Below, piece by piece: positions 1-11,294 of a stretch of DNA of 64,000 nt; the stretch's first letter is position 1; every line of letters starts with the position of its first letter. The position numbers and the translations under genes were made by a program. The notes beneath the pieces were generated by a model, which was not told where the DNA came from, searched no databases, and worked only from the letters and a program-made list of their open reading frames with translations. The stretch covers positions 1-64,000 of the forward strand of contig WNNJ02001453.1 in assembly GCA_012934845.2 (NCBI GenBank). The letters run 5' to 3'. The stretch is from Pomphorhynchus laevis. Taxonomy: Eukaryota > Acanthocephala > Palaeacanthocephala > Echinorhynchida > Pomphorhynchidae.

Positions 1-440
1 GATAATTTTATCTATTAGAGATCCTGTCTCCTCATTTATTCTTTCTTTGTAATTAACATTGGATGAAAAAATTAAAGAAGAAATACTATCAACTCCACTT
101 AAGAAAACATTTTGGTTATCAAATGTATTTCTACTATCTTCATAGTTAAACAGAGACATAAAAAAGTAACTTACCAAAATAAAATTTTTGTTTCGTTTTG
201 CTTCAGAGTTTGAAATTATCATGTAGAGAAAGAGCGCTAAATTAAACGTTCTGGTTGCCAGGCTGACAGTAGACACGGAAGAAATCAAACATAACATTGC
301 ATACTTATAATTTAAAGAGTAGTATTTTACGAACCAGATATATTTGGCTAAATTATTGTATTTTATCGTTCTTAACGACAGTTTTTCAATTTGGTTAACT
401 ACGCAATAAAATTTTAATAAACTCTTATTTAATTTCAATT
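1..440 (-). CDS. Axonemal dynein heavy chain, N-terminal ~146 codons of a second copy (partial)
   Basis: These bases match 30791-31230 without any difference I could see, so they encode the same N-terminal residues as the complete dynein heavy chain. The start codon is at 440 and the frame is open to the window edge; the rest of the gene lies to the left. This implies at least a partial, possibly complete, second dynein gene in head-to-tail orientation. Function would be that of the full copy, a motor subunit of the axonemal outer arm, if the remainder is intact. The first ~90 residues do not look like typical dynein and the true start is uncertain, as noted for the complete gene. Confidence 0.85.
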
Positions 441-1164
441 AGACATTTTTATTGTTTTGAGGAATTTTCACATATTTACTTAACCGATACTGAATTAGAA
501 AGATAAATATCATTTTTAACATAAATAATGTTTAATATACATTTTTTTAGATTACTTCAAATTTAATATTTCTTAGTCGTCTTGAATAAAAAATATTGAT
601 GCTAAATAAAAATAGGGTGTTATGATAAAAAATAAAAACAAATTAATATCTCGAATCAATATAACTTATTATGTTAAAACAATGACGTAATTTATCTTGA
701 CAAAATTTAATAAACAAAGCAAACGGTTATGTGAGGACTGATTAATATCCTTCTATCAAGAGGCTATAAATTATTTCAATAAATAATTCAATATGTGGTT
801 TTGGTAAATGTACCGATATATAGCAACAAATTAATGAACTGGATTTGGTGTTGTTTCTTATAAATCTTAACATAATGGCACAATGTAACATGTATGTATT
901 ATTAATAAAAATAAATCCAGATTCAATAATATAATCGATTAAATCTTTATCAAAATGAATATTGACGGCATTAGCTTGACATGCTAATAGTACATTGTAA
1001 TGTAAATTGTCATTTTTCTGTCATGATAAAATTTATAAAAATTGCCCCTAAGAAGATAGTCAGTAGCCAAATTAAAAATCATATAATATATGAAAAAGTA
1101 TTATATTTTCATCTTCATCTCTATGATGTGAACATGAAATCGCTCCAATAAATAATGATTTTTA
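441..1164 (-). promoter_or_regulatory. Upstream flank of the left dynein copy (candidate promoter region)
   Basis: This is very AT-rich DNA directly upstream of the dynein start codon, with no ORF. It is duplicated at 31231-31954, and about 690 bp of it, starting 30 bp upstream of the ATG, recurs inverted at 51434-52121. I see no unambiguous TATA or initiator element; the promoter label rests only on position. The far end abuts a foldback element at about 1165. Confidence 0.4.
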
Positions 1165-1430
1165 ACTACTGGTGACGTATATTAATAAGAAAGAATCTCA
1201 TAACTTTTTTAATTAACACGAACAAGTATAAACCTGCATGCTTTTTACAACCTTCGTCGGGAAGCTTAACCCGGAATGCGCCTACCACGGTCGCCTAGCC
1301 CCCAATGGGGCATTTCAACCTTAGTATACTCATCTATACAGGGTTGTCTCACAGTGTGGCCCTGTAGCTACACAACTTCGACAATATTTACTCCTCAGTA
1401 AACCTCTGAATGGAAGTCAACTGATTGTTT
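1165..1430. mobile_element. Foldback/MITE-like element, left part only
   Basis: This corresponds to the first part of the element at 31955-32720. It contains one copy of the terminal repeat including the motif acaaccttcgtcgggaagc near 1249. The rest of the element (528 bp, matching 32212-32739) is absent, and the junction gaagtca|actgattg has a 3-base match (tca) at both ends of the missing segment. That is consistent with a deletion in this copy. No protein is encoded. Confidence 0.7.
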
Positions 1431-1794
1431 TTGAAATAAATGTGAAATGCAATGATGTTATACTGCTCTATGCTTTAATCCTAAACATGTCTGCAAAGTA
1501 GTGTACGAATGGCATCACGAAACAGTTGCAGCACTATCTAAACATCAACATCATCCTGCGTTGACGTTTGTACGTTAATCATTAGGAAAGGGGATAATCT
1601 GACACTTTTCAAACTAACGCTTGAAAAATGTCAGACCGGTAAGTAGTCTACAAATTCACAGGAAAGTATTGTGCAACTTTTCAATGACTAGCTGGATTCT
1701 ATGAAGGTCATAAGTATTATAGCTTAACATTATGGCTTAATATAAAAGTATTATTTTGTGAAAGATTCGTGTAATTGTGCTCGTTTTCAAATGT

Positions 1795-4700
1795 TTATTT
1801 ATTTATTTATGGTGGCATATGACACTATATGCCAACATATGCCACTATATTCAATTTTTTTACAAAAAAATAAAATGTAAAATGAAAAAATGTTATAATT
1901 CAAGCGATTATATTGAAGATAAGGGAGATGAGTGAAATGTGGCGAGGCGTCGGTGAGAAATGTTGAGTAGTTCGTTGAAAATGCATGATAGAATTGCGAC
2001 TGGATACAATGCTGCGGAAATTGATTTCTTGGTTTATTGTGGTGGAGATGGAGCCATAGTGCAGAAACGTAGACGGTGTTTGATTAGTGGAAGCAACTAG
2101 GAAGAACGGACTATGCTGGTAAAGAATTCCATGCAAGTCTAGCAGCGACGATAAAAGAGCGGATGTCATAATTGTTTCTATGCGGAGGGACGTGGAGAAG
2201 TAGAGAATTACTTTATCCCAGAGCCAAGAAGGCAGAACGCACATGATCAAGATAAGCAAAATGTAAGTAGAATTGTGAATGCAAAAATAGAAGACCAAAG
2301 GTAACAATATGTAAACGAAATTCAACACAAAGGTTATTGTGGACCACTATAGGACGGAAAGTTTAATATGGATATGGTCGAAGCGGCAAAGACGGAAAAG
2401 GACACGAACACAATAGTTTATTATTCGTTGGAGAGGTAAAAGCGCAGAATTCGAAGAGTAAGCAAATAATCTAAGGCAATAATCGATTCTGGGAAATAAG
2501 ACAGACGATATAAGAACGAAAAAGAATAGGAGTCGATAAGCCTATGAATGTAACGGAGGTCACGAATAAATACGAAAGAATCACGAACTTTGTCATGAAC
2601 AAAAGGATTAAGGGAGAGGAAATTGTCGAAATAAAAACCTAAGAAAAACATTGTAAACGATTGTGAAAATGATCGAATCAACAAATAAAATAAATGGAAT
2701 TATGTCTATGTAATGAGGGATGAATCACATTATTTGGGACTTTTTTTGGATTAAGAGATAGTCGAAGATATGAAAGATGGTTGGAGATAGACATAAGGCA
2801 ATTTATGGTAGAAGTAGCGGGGTGTCGTAGATACAGATATGATACGTTTGAAAGTAGAGAAGGATATCATAGGTATACTGCATTAGATGAAAGGTATGGA
2901 ACGAGTTAAATAAGACAAGTCGCCGAGAAGAAGGATGAAAAGAAAAATACCTAAATCGGAGTCTTGTGGAACACCGTGAGAGTTGGAAGATATAGATGAA
3001 TAGGAGTTTGGGTGAATACAAAAAGAGTATTTGGAGAGATAAGATGTGAACCAGGCTACAGTAGGAGCTAAGAAACTGTAGTCTTGTCGAAGCCGAGATA
3101 GTAGAACATAATGACCAACAATATCAAAAGCAGAAGACAGTTCAAAAGAGATTACAACAATATATAGTTTTATATCGCGGGCTAGAAGTGGATCAATGAA
3201 TACTTTTAGACAAAGAAGTTCAGGAGAGTGATTATAACGGAAGGCAGATTGAAAAATGAGTAATACCCTTTTGATAAAATAAGGTATATATTGACTTGAT
3301 ATAACCCAAGACGGTTAAGGAGCATAGATAAGGTTAGAAAAAGAGAAATCTGGCCGTAAAAAAGTGGAAGTAAAGGATCGAGGGACGGTTTCTTTAGCAT
3401 AGGAGGTATGATGGCTGCTTTCTAGTTTGATGGAGAAATGCATCTACGAATGGAACAATTGAAAAGGGTGATAACGAACTGTGATATAATGGAATGAATA
3501 GAATTAATAACATACGTAGAGAACGGGTCGGCAGCCGAAGAGGTACTGGATATATAGAGGAGAACCTTAGTGACTTAACTAGAAGAAACATAAGATGAAA
3601 TAGCTCAGGAATAAATTTTCATTATGTGCAATCCAAGGATTGATGATTTACATGGATAGAGGAGATAATCGTAGTGATTTTTGACTAAAATAAGATAAGA
3701 ACTCGTGGGGATCGATATGGTAAACGTTAGAAGTGCGAACAAGATGAGAGGTAAAGGTTCTCTAAGTATACTTTTGACCAGACGATGATGAGATCTTGTT
3801 TTGCAAAAAAGTTTACATTTATCACGTATAAGAGAGTGATGGGATCATTGAAGATTTAAGTAATGAGCACGGTGACTAGAGATATAAGTGTATCCAGTTT
3901 GAAAAACCGAAGAAATACTATAAAAGAATGACGTATATATGCTTAGAAATTTTTCAGTCAGAGTCGAACCAGGGGCGCACGAGAGGCGTTTAGGAATTCA
4001 GTTTTAACGAATTAAAATAGAATCGAATATTTTAGAGAGCTCATTGTTGACAATTGTGGATAGACTATCCGCTGTCCAAAATGTTGCAGAATGCGACAAG
4101 ATATGAGAGTCAAAGATAGCGAAACACAATAGAGTAAGGTCGAGGAGTTGCATTGTAGACTTAAAGTAAGAGAGGCGCGAACAGGAATGAACGGGATAGC
4201 GATATTAACAGTGATGAGGAGATGATTGGAAAAAACAAGATCTGAGATTGTAGAGAAAGCGTATGCAATGAGACTGTTGGGAAAAGCGATAATATCAAGA
4301 GCGCTATAAAAAATGTGTGGAGATTTGTTAGTAAATGGAGGCCAAAGTCGTACAGAGGACTTACAAGTTTTACGGAATCTGAATCAGCATAGCGATCAAG
4401 ACGGAAGTTGAAATCCCTAAGGATAATTAAAGGTAAGGTAGAAAGTGAACGGTCTTATAGTAGATCGGCAAGTTAATTAAAAAATTGGCAAGATGATCGA
4501 GATGAACATGTGCGATATATGATTGCAAGTTAAATAAGTAAAGAAAATGAATATTTACAAAGGGGTAAATCAAATATAGTACTGGGTAAGGTGAAATCGA
4601 TTTCAAGAGACGAAGGGATACGAGCGAAGGCGACGATTCCGCAACGATTAGACGAAGTAGTTGATTTTGTTGAGTCAATTAAGCGAGCTGAGTCAACAAT

Positions 4701-5600
4701 AAAAAATCCGAAAAAACGTATATTACGGATTACAAGGTCGTCAGAATCAGTATGCCATGATTCAGTGAGACAAAAGATCTAGGAATTGTTCAGCAAAAAG
4801 ATCGAGAAATAAGTTAGTTTTGTGAAAAATTGCACGTGTATTAAGAATAACTAAGCGAAAAGATCGTTTTGTTATATTGTTGGCTAGATAAGTAGATGAT
4901 GAGGAGAGACAGGTCGCCAACGGATTTTTAGACGTAGATGGACTACACTAAAATTTTTTGTTTCCATTTTTGATAGCACGATATGACTCGCCATTGACTT
5001 CGCTTCGACGCTTTTCAAGAATAGCAGTGGAGTGTTTAGCAATGTCAGGGTTTGATCGATCAGGGAAAATTCGACAAGCAGAGAAGGATGACACGAGTTT
5101 AAACCGTGGAGACAAGATAGTGGAGGCATGGGAGCGTATACTAATATCAACCTTTAAGAGTGGTGGTGATAATAATCGTGAGCAGAAACGGATTTATTTA
5201 GACGATAATCGGAAAGTGGAGGTATATCACTGAAATGAGACGGCCTATCGGTAGTAATAATCGTGGCAATGCGCGGGCGGAAAGCGGAAACATCATCGTC
5301 ACGGTTTTAGGGAGAATAGGAATATAAGAGCTTAACCTTATAGATTTTAATACATCCACCGCGAGAAGAAAATCGCTCTCTGGGTACATTGAGAGGTATG
5401 GTCATATGAGGAAGATATGGGAACAGGATTGGAAGATAATATATTATGAAGATAAATACTCTACTAGGGCTGTAATAACGATATTGGGAGTTATGGAAGC
5501 TGGCTGAGAAGATAATGGAAACATAGATGGACAGATATAGTGCATTAACGCCAAATCTCAAGCCGAATAATGTGCTACTGCCGGGTCAAGTTGTAGTAAT
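1795..5600 (-). mobile_element. Dead CR1/L2-like LINE (same family as 46805-50997)
   Basis: The minus strand, read in several broken frames, follows the ORF1 end, endonuclease, reverse transcriptase and C-terminal domain of the nearly intact LINE at 46805-50997. At 3206-3400 the residues LKKPSLDPLLPLFYGQISLF parallel LLKKQSLDPSLPSSYRPISL. At 4884-5150 the ORF1 end KIRWRPVSPHHLL parallels KIRWRSISPMCLL. At 1900-2328 the last domain is recognisable. An ATTT-rich tail lies at about 1795-1812. The element carries many stops and frameshifts and is long dead. Plus-strand ORFs here (4591-4782, 4958-5233) are antisense shadows. It is duplicated at 33113-36918 and inverted at 11960-15265. Confidence 0.85.
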
Positions 5601-5756
5601 TTGATTCATATACGTTTAGGTTTATAAGATTGTAGGTCATCGGAGCAGCTGCTACGACTGAATTATTACCTTGACAGGAACGCCGACCTCTTGCAGATCC
5701 TTAAAGTAATTCAGAGGCACAAAATTCACAAATAAACTTTTTTCTGCATGAGAGAT

Positions 5757-5970
5757 TTAGTACTGGATGTTACATAAACAGTAGTTCATACATCCCAGTC
5801 AGATTTACTGCACGCTACATCATGTCGTTAATAGGCAGACGAAACAGTGCTTGATTCGGGACTAATTTTACTCTCGGTGCTAAAGTTATTTTGCCTTGTG
5901 ATACATTTCTTTATCTCTGTATTCCTAGACCTCACTTTTCCCCTAATGTTCATAATTGTTTAGTTTGATT
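5757..5970. repeat. ~215-bp repeat, unit 1 of a direct pair
   Basis: This unit (gagatttagtactggatg ... tgtttagtttgattatct) recurs in diverged form, roughly three quarters identical, at 6232-6453 in the same orientation. It also occurs inverted at about 11555-11775 and in the right segmental copy at 37075-37288. Both units end in a conserved block with cctagacctcacttttcc. No coding potential was seen. It may be part of an unrecognised non-autonomous element, or of the upstream region of the adjacent dead LINE. Confidence 0.75.
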
Positions 5971-6231
5971 ATCTCTTGCATGATCTTAAAACGCTGTATA
6001 GATAGGTGCAAAATCGTCGTATATTAATCCGGATTGATCTTGATTGATTGTATAAATTAATTCTCTTAGTTTTTACGTGAAATATACTAAGATAGAAGTC
6101 TATATGTATAATTTATCTTTGATTTTTTAACCATTTTTTAATATATTTAATATACACCTTAGTCAGCAGAGGGTATACGTATTTTATTATAAATGATATT
6201 AGAAAAATATCAGTTATAAATGATATGACAG

Positions 6232-6453
6232 CATGGATTTAGTACTATATTGAACATAAACTGTAGTCTATACATCCCATTCAGATTTACTACAAGCCAC
6301 AATATGTTCATTAGCAGACAAACTAATGCTTAATTCGGGATAGAATTAAACTTGGTGATAAGTTTATTTTGCCTTGTGACACTATTATTTCCTGTATTCC
6401 TAGACCTCACTTTTCCTCTAATGTCCATTATTGTTTAGTTTGATTGTTTATTA
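6232..6453. repeat. ~220-bp repeat, unit 2 of a direct pair
   Basis: This is a diverged direct copy of 5757-5970, recognisable by tttagtacta at the start and cctagacctcacttttcc near the end. It lies immediately before the 3' tail of the minus-strand LINE at 6468. The corresponding unit in the right segmental copy is 37550-37771. Confidence 0.75.
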
Positions 6454-6467
6454 TAATTGCATTTTAT

Positions 6468-7954
6468 AAATAAATAAATAAAAAAGACTTTATTAAATAC
6501 ACCAAAATATAACATACAAGAATAAAAAAGGTAGGTCATAACCAACTCAGATAAAAAATGACAGAATTTTCCTTCGTTATTTTCATCTTCCCTTTCTCTT
6601 TCATGGCCTCAGGTCCAGGGGGATCTGAGCCCCCAACCGATCCAACACGCCGCCTTCCGACTGAACCACCCGGAGTCTTTCACCCACCGAAGAATCCAAT
6701 CGGCGCGGACTATGCTTGGTAAACGAGAGACGAGGAGCTTAAGAAACCTTAGCCTTTACTTTGGGGGACGTCCTCTTGAGAAGAAGACTAATCTCGAGAT
6801 AGCCCAAGTGCCCCAAAGGCGCACCCGGACTTTCCCTTCCAATGACAGATGCTGTGCCCGTTTCCGGGCCCACCTAGCTTTCTTCAGGATACGTTTGAGT
6901 CTATCCAGGTCAGCTTTCGCTGACCAGTTCACCGTAACAGTGAACCCCAGGTATTTTATTCGACTTGTGAAGGTGGGAAGTGGTTCAGAGGCAAATATGG
7001 AGGAGAGCGCAGAGAGTGCTAATCTCTTAAGTTTTTGCTTTGTAGCAGGTGTGCCATGAAAGACGACCACTTGCGATTTAGCTGAGTTTAAAATAAGATT
7101 GGATATGGGTAACTGATCTTTTAATCTTAAAAGAAACGGCTGATGTCAGAGACTACGTCTTTACACCTGTGTCCAGTGAACAGGGTTGTAGTGTCATCAG
7201 CGTACACCACAAGACGTTGTTCGCGTTTAAATATTTTGAATAGGTTAATAGAGGCAGCAAGATATAAGATAGGAGAAAGTGGGGATCCTTGAGGTACACC
7301 CGTAATAGGGTAGAACTGACGCGCATCTCAATCATCTTTATAATAAAATCGCTTGTTGTACAGCAGAATCTCTACCCTGTTCACAATTCTCGCAGACAAC
7401 CCGAGGGACCTGAGAGAAAAGATTACAAAGGGAATGGATTTGCGGTCAAATGCAGCAGAAAAGTCAAGGAAAACAGCCACAACTAGACGATGGCTATTAT
7501 CCCGACAAAACTGCTCCACCTCACCAACTGCTGAATGGACCGAGCGACCTTTGACGAACCCATGAAAACCTGGAGGGATCAAATTACGCCTACTTAAATG
7601 GTCGCGGATTTTACGCGCAAGCGCTTTTTCGTAAATCGACACGAGGGCATTTTGAATCGAAATGGGTCGCATATCTTTAGGGCATGAGCAGGATTTTTTC
7701 TTAGGAATAAAAACACGCTTACTAATATTGATGCCTGCTAAATCGGAAGGGGAGGCTAAAAGCATTGTGACGGCCACCTCTCTTCTCTGATCAGCTGTCA
7801 AAAGCTAACAGACCCGAGAAGAAAGTGGAACGACGGATTTGGAGATGCCCGGGAGTGAACCCCAGGAGTTAAGGATATCCGTAACAGATAGATCCCTACT
7901 CCTGAAGTTACACCAAGGCGAGTTTGGTTGAGGTGATTGAGTGGCTCCATAGTT
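6468..7954 (-). mobile_element. Jockey/I-group LINE, 3' part, truncated at a duplication breakpoint
   Basis: The minus strand encodes the reverse transcriptase thumb and C-terminus of the family seen whole at 37790-41690 and 41690-45595. Recognisable parts are RPISIQNALVSIYEKALARK, the FLDFSAAFD motif A region (7328-7801) and VKYLGFTVTVNWSAKADLDR (6756-7070). The C-terminal GWFSRKAACWI segment lies near 6660 and the ORF2 stop is at 6609-6611. An AAATAAATAAATAA stretch at 6468-6484 is its tail. Several frame breaks interrupt it. It ends abruptly at 7954, where the right segmental copy continues into the rest of ORF2 but this copy joins an unrelated LINE. Confidence 0.9.
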
Positions 7955-9170
7955 GAGGAACAGTTGCGAGATGAACAATGCGGCTTTCGTCCAGGTCATG
8001 GAACTACGGATAAGCTCTTTACTCTCTCAACTATCCTGAAACGGTCTTGTAAGTTCTCTCAACCTGTCTACATGTGTTTTGTAGATTTGGAGAAGGCGTT
8101 CGACCGTGTTCCGCGAGAGAGGTTATGGGAGGTACTAAGTGAGTATGGAGTTCCACACTATCATCGGGTAGCTGTGAATTCTCTGTTTGAACAAAGTATG
8201 AATTGTGATCGTGTACTAGGTAGGAAGTCTCAATCATTTCCAGTAGGCGTTGGGCTTCGTCAGGGTTGTCCTTTGTCTCCACTTTTGTTCCTTGTTTACA
8301 TGGCCAAAATTTCGAGACGGGCTGCGTTGAAGAATGTCCGTCTTCAGTTCGGTTCCATCAGGATACCATCTCTGCCTTTTGCAAATGGCGTTGTCTTGTT
8401 GGCTTCTTGTCCTCAGGACTTACAATGACTACTAGATCGATTCACAATGGAATGCCAAGCAGCAGAGATGTTGATTGTACCCTAAGACTGTCTTTATGTG
8501 TTCGTCTCTTATTCAGGGGTCAATATCAATTCGGATTGGTGAAAAGGTTCTTTTAAATGTGGAAGATTTCAAGTATCTTGGGGTATTGTTCTCGACAAAC
8601 AGCAGGAACATCAAGGAGATTGAGAAGCGGATTTGAGCAGCTATGCAGCGTCGCGCTCTTTTTACAGGTCTGTCGTGGTGAAGCGGGAGTTGAGTCTTCG
8701 GGCGAAGCTTTCAGTTTACCACGCAATCTTCATTCCTATCTTAATCAATGGTCATGAGCTTTGGGTTATGACTGAAAGGTTAATATCTTGGATACAGGCG
8801 ACCGAAATGAGGTTTTTTTACGGTGTGGCCGGGCTTAGCCTTAGATACAAGGTTAGGTATTCGGTCTTCCAGGATAGACTCAGAGTAAAATCGCTGCTCT
8901 TCACATTGAAGAAGGTCAGCTGATGTGCCTATGACACGTTTTGAGTAACCTAGGGATTGCCTTTCTCGAAGGGTTTTCCGGGCCGGACTCTCAGGAAAGA
9001 TATCTTGATGTAAACCTCGATACCAGTGGAGAGATCAAATCTCGAAACTGTCCGAAGACTGCATTGGGCTATCTGATAGTGAACTCTGGTCTGTCGCCCA
9101 GGTTCGCGATGTCTTGAGTAGTTTTGTTCGTGCACTACCTCCACGACCCGACACCCGGACCAGTGGTTGA
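7955..9170 (+). mobile_element. Rex1/Babar-like LINE fragment (CR1-related reverse transcriptase)
   Basis: The frame at 7937-8428 encodes a reverse transcriptase core: QCGFRPGHGTTDKLFTLS, then VYMCFVDLEKAFDRVPRERL (motif A with the catalytic aspartate), then GLRQGCPLSPLLFLVYM. Motif C reads FANGVVLL instead of the usual FADDVVLL, so the catalytic aspartate pair is lost. Downstream, in other frames, are WIQATEMRFFYGVAGLSLR (8633-8923) and a C-terminal LPPRPDTRTSG near 9140, both typical of the Rex1 group. The fragment is 5' truncated, lacks the endonuclease, and has about four frame breaks. The clade call is from memory of the motif style; the RT identity is firm. Confidence 0.8.
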
Positions 9171-9596
9171 CAGGAAAAATCCAATATATTCGTTTTTTCT
9201 TGTCAAGAAATTGTTGTTGTTAACGTTGAACAGTAGTGCGGTAATATCTTTCGATTCTGCACTTAAACAACATTCAAATTCGACCTGCTCGGTACTAAAT
9301 TCTACTAATCCACGTCAACAATATTCAGTAACATAAGAGAGCTAGCATACAGGCACCTAGTTTTCGCGAACCTTATAATTCAAACCAAAGAGAGCATTTT
9401 CCTGCAATGAATAATGTAGAATCAAATGATCACATCATAGATATTACAGTACAGCATACCAAGCAGACTTGTCATTCCGATCGTTTCTCTGTTTCTCTGA
9501 GAACCGTTACGCATAATGTCAGGGCTGATCAATCATCAAAATATAAAGACATGACTAAATGCATTATACTTAGAAATTTTAGGGAATTTAAATTTT

Positions 9597-9622
9597 AACT
9601 TCCCTGATATTTCAGGGAAGTT
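9597..9622. repeat. Perfect hairpin, 11-bp arms, 4-base loop
   Basis: Arms aacttccctga at 9597-9607 and tcagggaagtt at 9612-9622 are exact reverse complements around tatt. No T-run or gene end is nearby to suggest a transcript 3' end. It may be a remnant of a mobile element. Confidence 0.6.
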
Positions 9623-9639
9623 AGCCAATGCAACCTAGA

Positions 9640-9870
9640 TGTCGATCTTGTGCATGATAGCTCAACTCTATCTATTGCTCTTCGCGATTGTCATCATACG
9701 TCTTAATGATTTGCAAATTCGCGCGGTATACAGATTAGGTCGATTACTTAATGATAATGATCGTTCTCGTTTGCTTAAGATCGTTTTGAATTTGTCAGAT
9801 ATTGTCGATATCATTTTTCGCCACTCTTTCCGTTTTAAGAGGTTCTGGTATTCACATTTTTAAAAATGTG
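9640..9870 (+). pseudogene. Possible remnant of a LINE ORF1 (RNA-binding type)
   Basis: A 74-codon ORF at 9639-9863 includes AVYRLGRLLNDNDRSRLLKI and then IIFRHSFRFKRFWYSH. Its pattern (RLG, then RLLK.VL, then a helix ending in a basic loop) resembles the C-terminal part of ORF1 proteins found in CR1/Daphne/Crack-type insect LINEs. The match is by pattern only and the piece is short. It could equally be chance. No reverse transcriptase sequence follows in the same orientation nearby. Confidence 0.25.
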
Positions 9871-11294
9871 AAGCGAGGTCACTAATAGAGACTTATCAAA
9901 AAGATTGTATGCAGGTGAACACGATTTTATGATCCGAAATTTTCATGCTATACGCATGCGTCTACACATTTGTTGGCTTGGGCTACATACGTCTGTCTAT
10001 CATGATGTCTTCCACGATGCGTGCCGATAGGATTAACGCAACAATGTACATATTATTAATATGTACATCAACACATGATACTCATCACAATTGTTTGTTT
10101 TCATTTAATCGCCGATATGTGAATGGAAACGGTTTGCTCAAATGGTTATCAGAACAAGGTCATATAACGATTTATAAAAAGTAGCAAATACGACTGCTCG
10201 GTCGAGGAAGTGGTACTCCTATATTTGAATCTTAAATGTAAAAGTAAACTAAAAAATGTAAAAAGCTTCATTTCTACACGATATTTGTCTCCATATTCTA
10301 AACAGTCAGCATTCGATGGCACTGCCCCAAATACAGAATAAATAAGAGACAATACCGATAATTATACCTAGGGATTGATTGAAATAAATGGTCAACATTC
10401 TTACTTTAACCAACAACATCAATCAATTGATGATTCAATATCGAGCGGTAAACTCAATGATTGTTATGATGACCCTGGCAATCATAGCAAAATATTCGAA
10501 TACATGGAAGGATATTCAAACAATCAATATTCTAACTGTGATCCAACCAGTCAAAGTAAAACACGCAAAAACAACGAAGAAAGTCTAACGAATCAGCAAT
10601 CTGAACGTTGCCTTGAGGTACCTTCATAGCGATGTTGGCTAGAGTGGTATATGCAGCCACCGTCGAAGCAATTAAGGCATGGGTGATTTTTTGTTGTTTC
10701 GATTGTTCAATATTTTAGCAACCACTTTTGATAAATTAGTAAGACGTCTAGGATTTTTTCGTCGATCTACAATTAAAAATGGGTGATGTTAGTAAATAAA
10801 ATGAGTTATTAGCTTTGCAAATAGCTGCATAAATTTAATAAATGATTCCGCCTTTGAAATCACCAATTATCACTTCCTAAATTACGTTTTATCACGTTCC
10901 TGGGTGGGAATATAAAATTAATCTTAACGAGAGTCAAAATACAATGAAAATAAGTGGATTTTGCGAGTGTTGCAATTATCTTTTTTATATTATTTAGTTT
11001 TCTCAAGTACTATAAGATCCGAATAAATATAGAGTTTCCTACGTTAAGGACACAGATCTATTGTTTGATATATTTACATGAATGGAATTAAGTAAAGGCG
11101 GATTAAGCATAAAATATATCGTATTAACAATGGACTGTTTAATTTCCGCCTGAAATTCGAGTAAATCATATTTTTGAAAGTTATGCATGGATACTAGGAT
11201 GCAAGGTGTGATTGACTGCTGTATTTACGAAAATTACGCTATTTGATTATTTATGCCTTTACAATATAAAGTGTTAACCTAAAACAGTACATAA

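Larger units (their letters stand above)
1..7954. repeat. Segmental duplication, left copy (partner 30791-39273)
   Basis: This whole stretch is repeated in the same orientation at 30791-39273. The offset is 30790 for the first 1.43 kb, then 31318-31319 because the right copy holds 528 extra bases at about 32212-32739. By eye the copies differ at only about seven single bases (for example near 3890, 4738, 6920, 6958, 7285, 7555 and 7668) and one 1-base indel near 7128. That is roughly 0.1 percent. The copy begins inside a dynein gene at the window edge, so its left limit is unseen. Its right limit is sharp at 7954, inside a minus-strand LINE. A real recent duplication and an unmerged haplotype in the assembly are both possible. 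Confidence 0.95.
9171..11294. other. Mostly unassigned intergenic DNA
   Basis: No convincing gene was found. Short ORFs at 9945-10184, 10375-10629 and 10388-10588 overlap each other and show no family I recognise. A perfect 11-bp hairpin lies at 9597-9622. About 50 bp near 9172-9224 resembles the reverse complement of about 51040-51090. A possible LINE ORF1 remnant at 9640-9870 is listed separately. The right end at 11295 is the start of the inverted-repeat arm. Confidence 0.5.

Noticed and set aside
6612-6672. tRNA-like sequence (A-box-like tggttcagtcgg, B-box-like downstream) at the LINE end, also at 45370-45425 and 63968-64000
   Set aside because: In all copies this stretch is in the ORF2 reading frame and encodes the conserved GWFSRKAACWI segment; the tRNA resemblance follows from the coding sequence, and no acceptor stem is evident.
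10375-10629. 84-codon ORF rich in polar residues, overlapping a 66-codon ORF
   Set aside because: No family recognised, no signals, two overlapping frames; judged chance.
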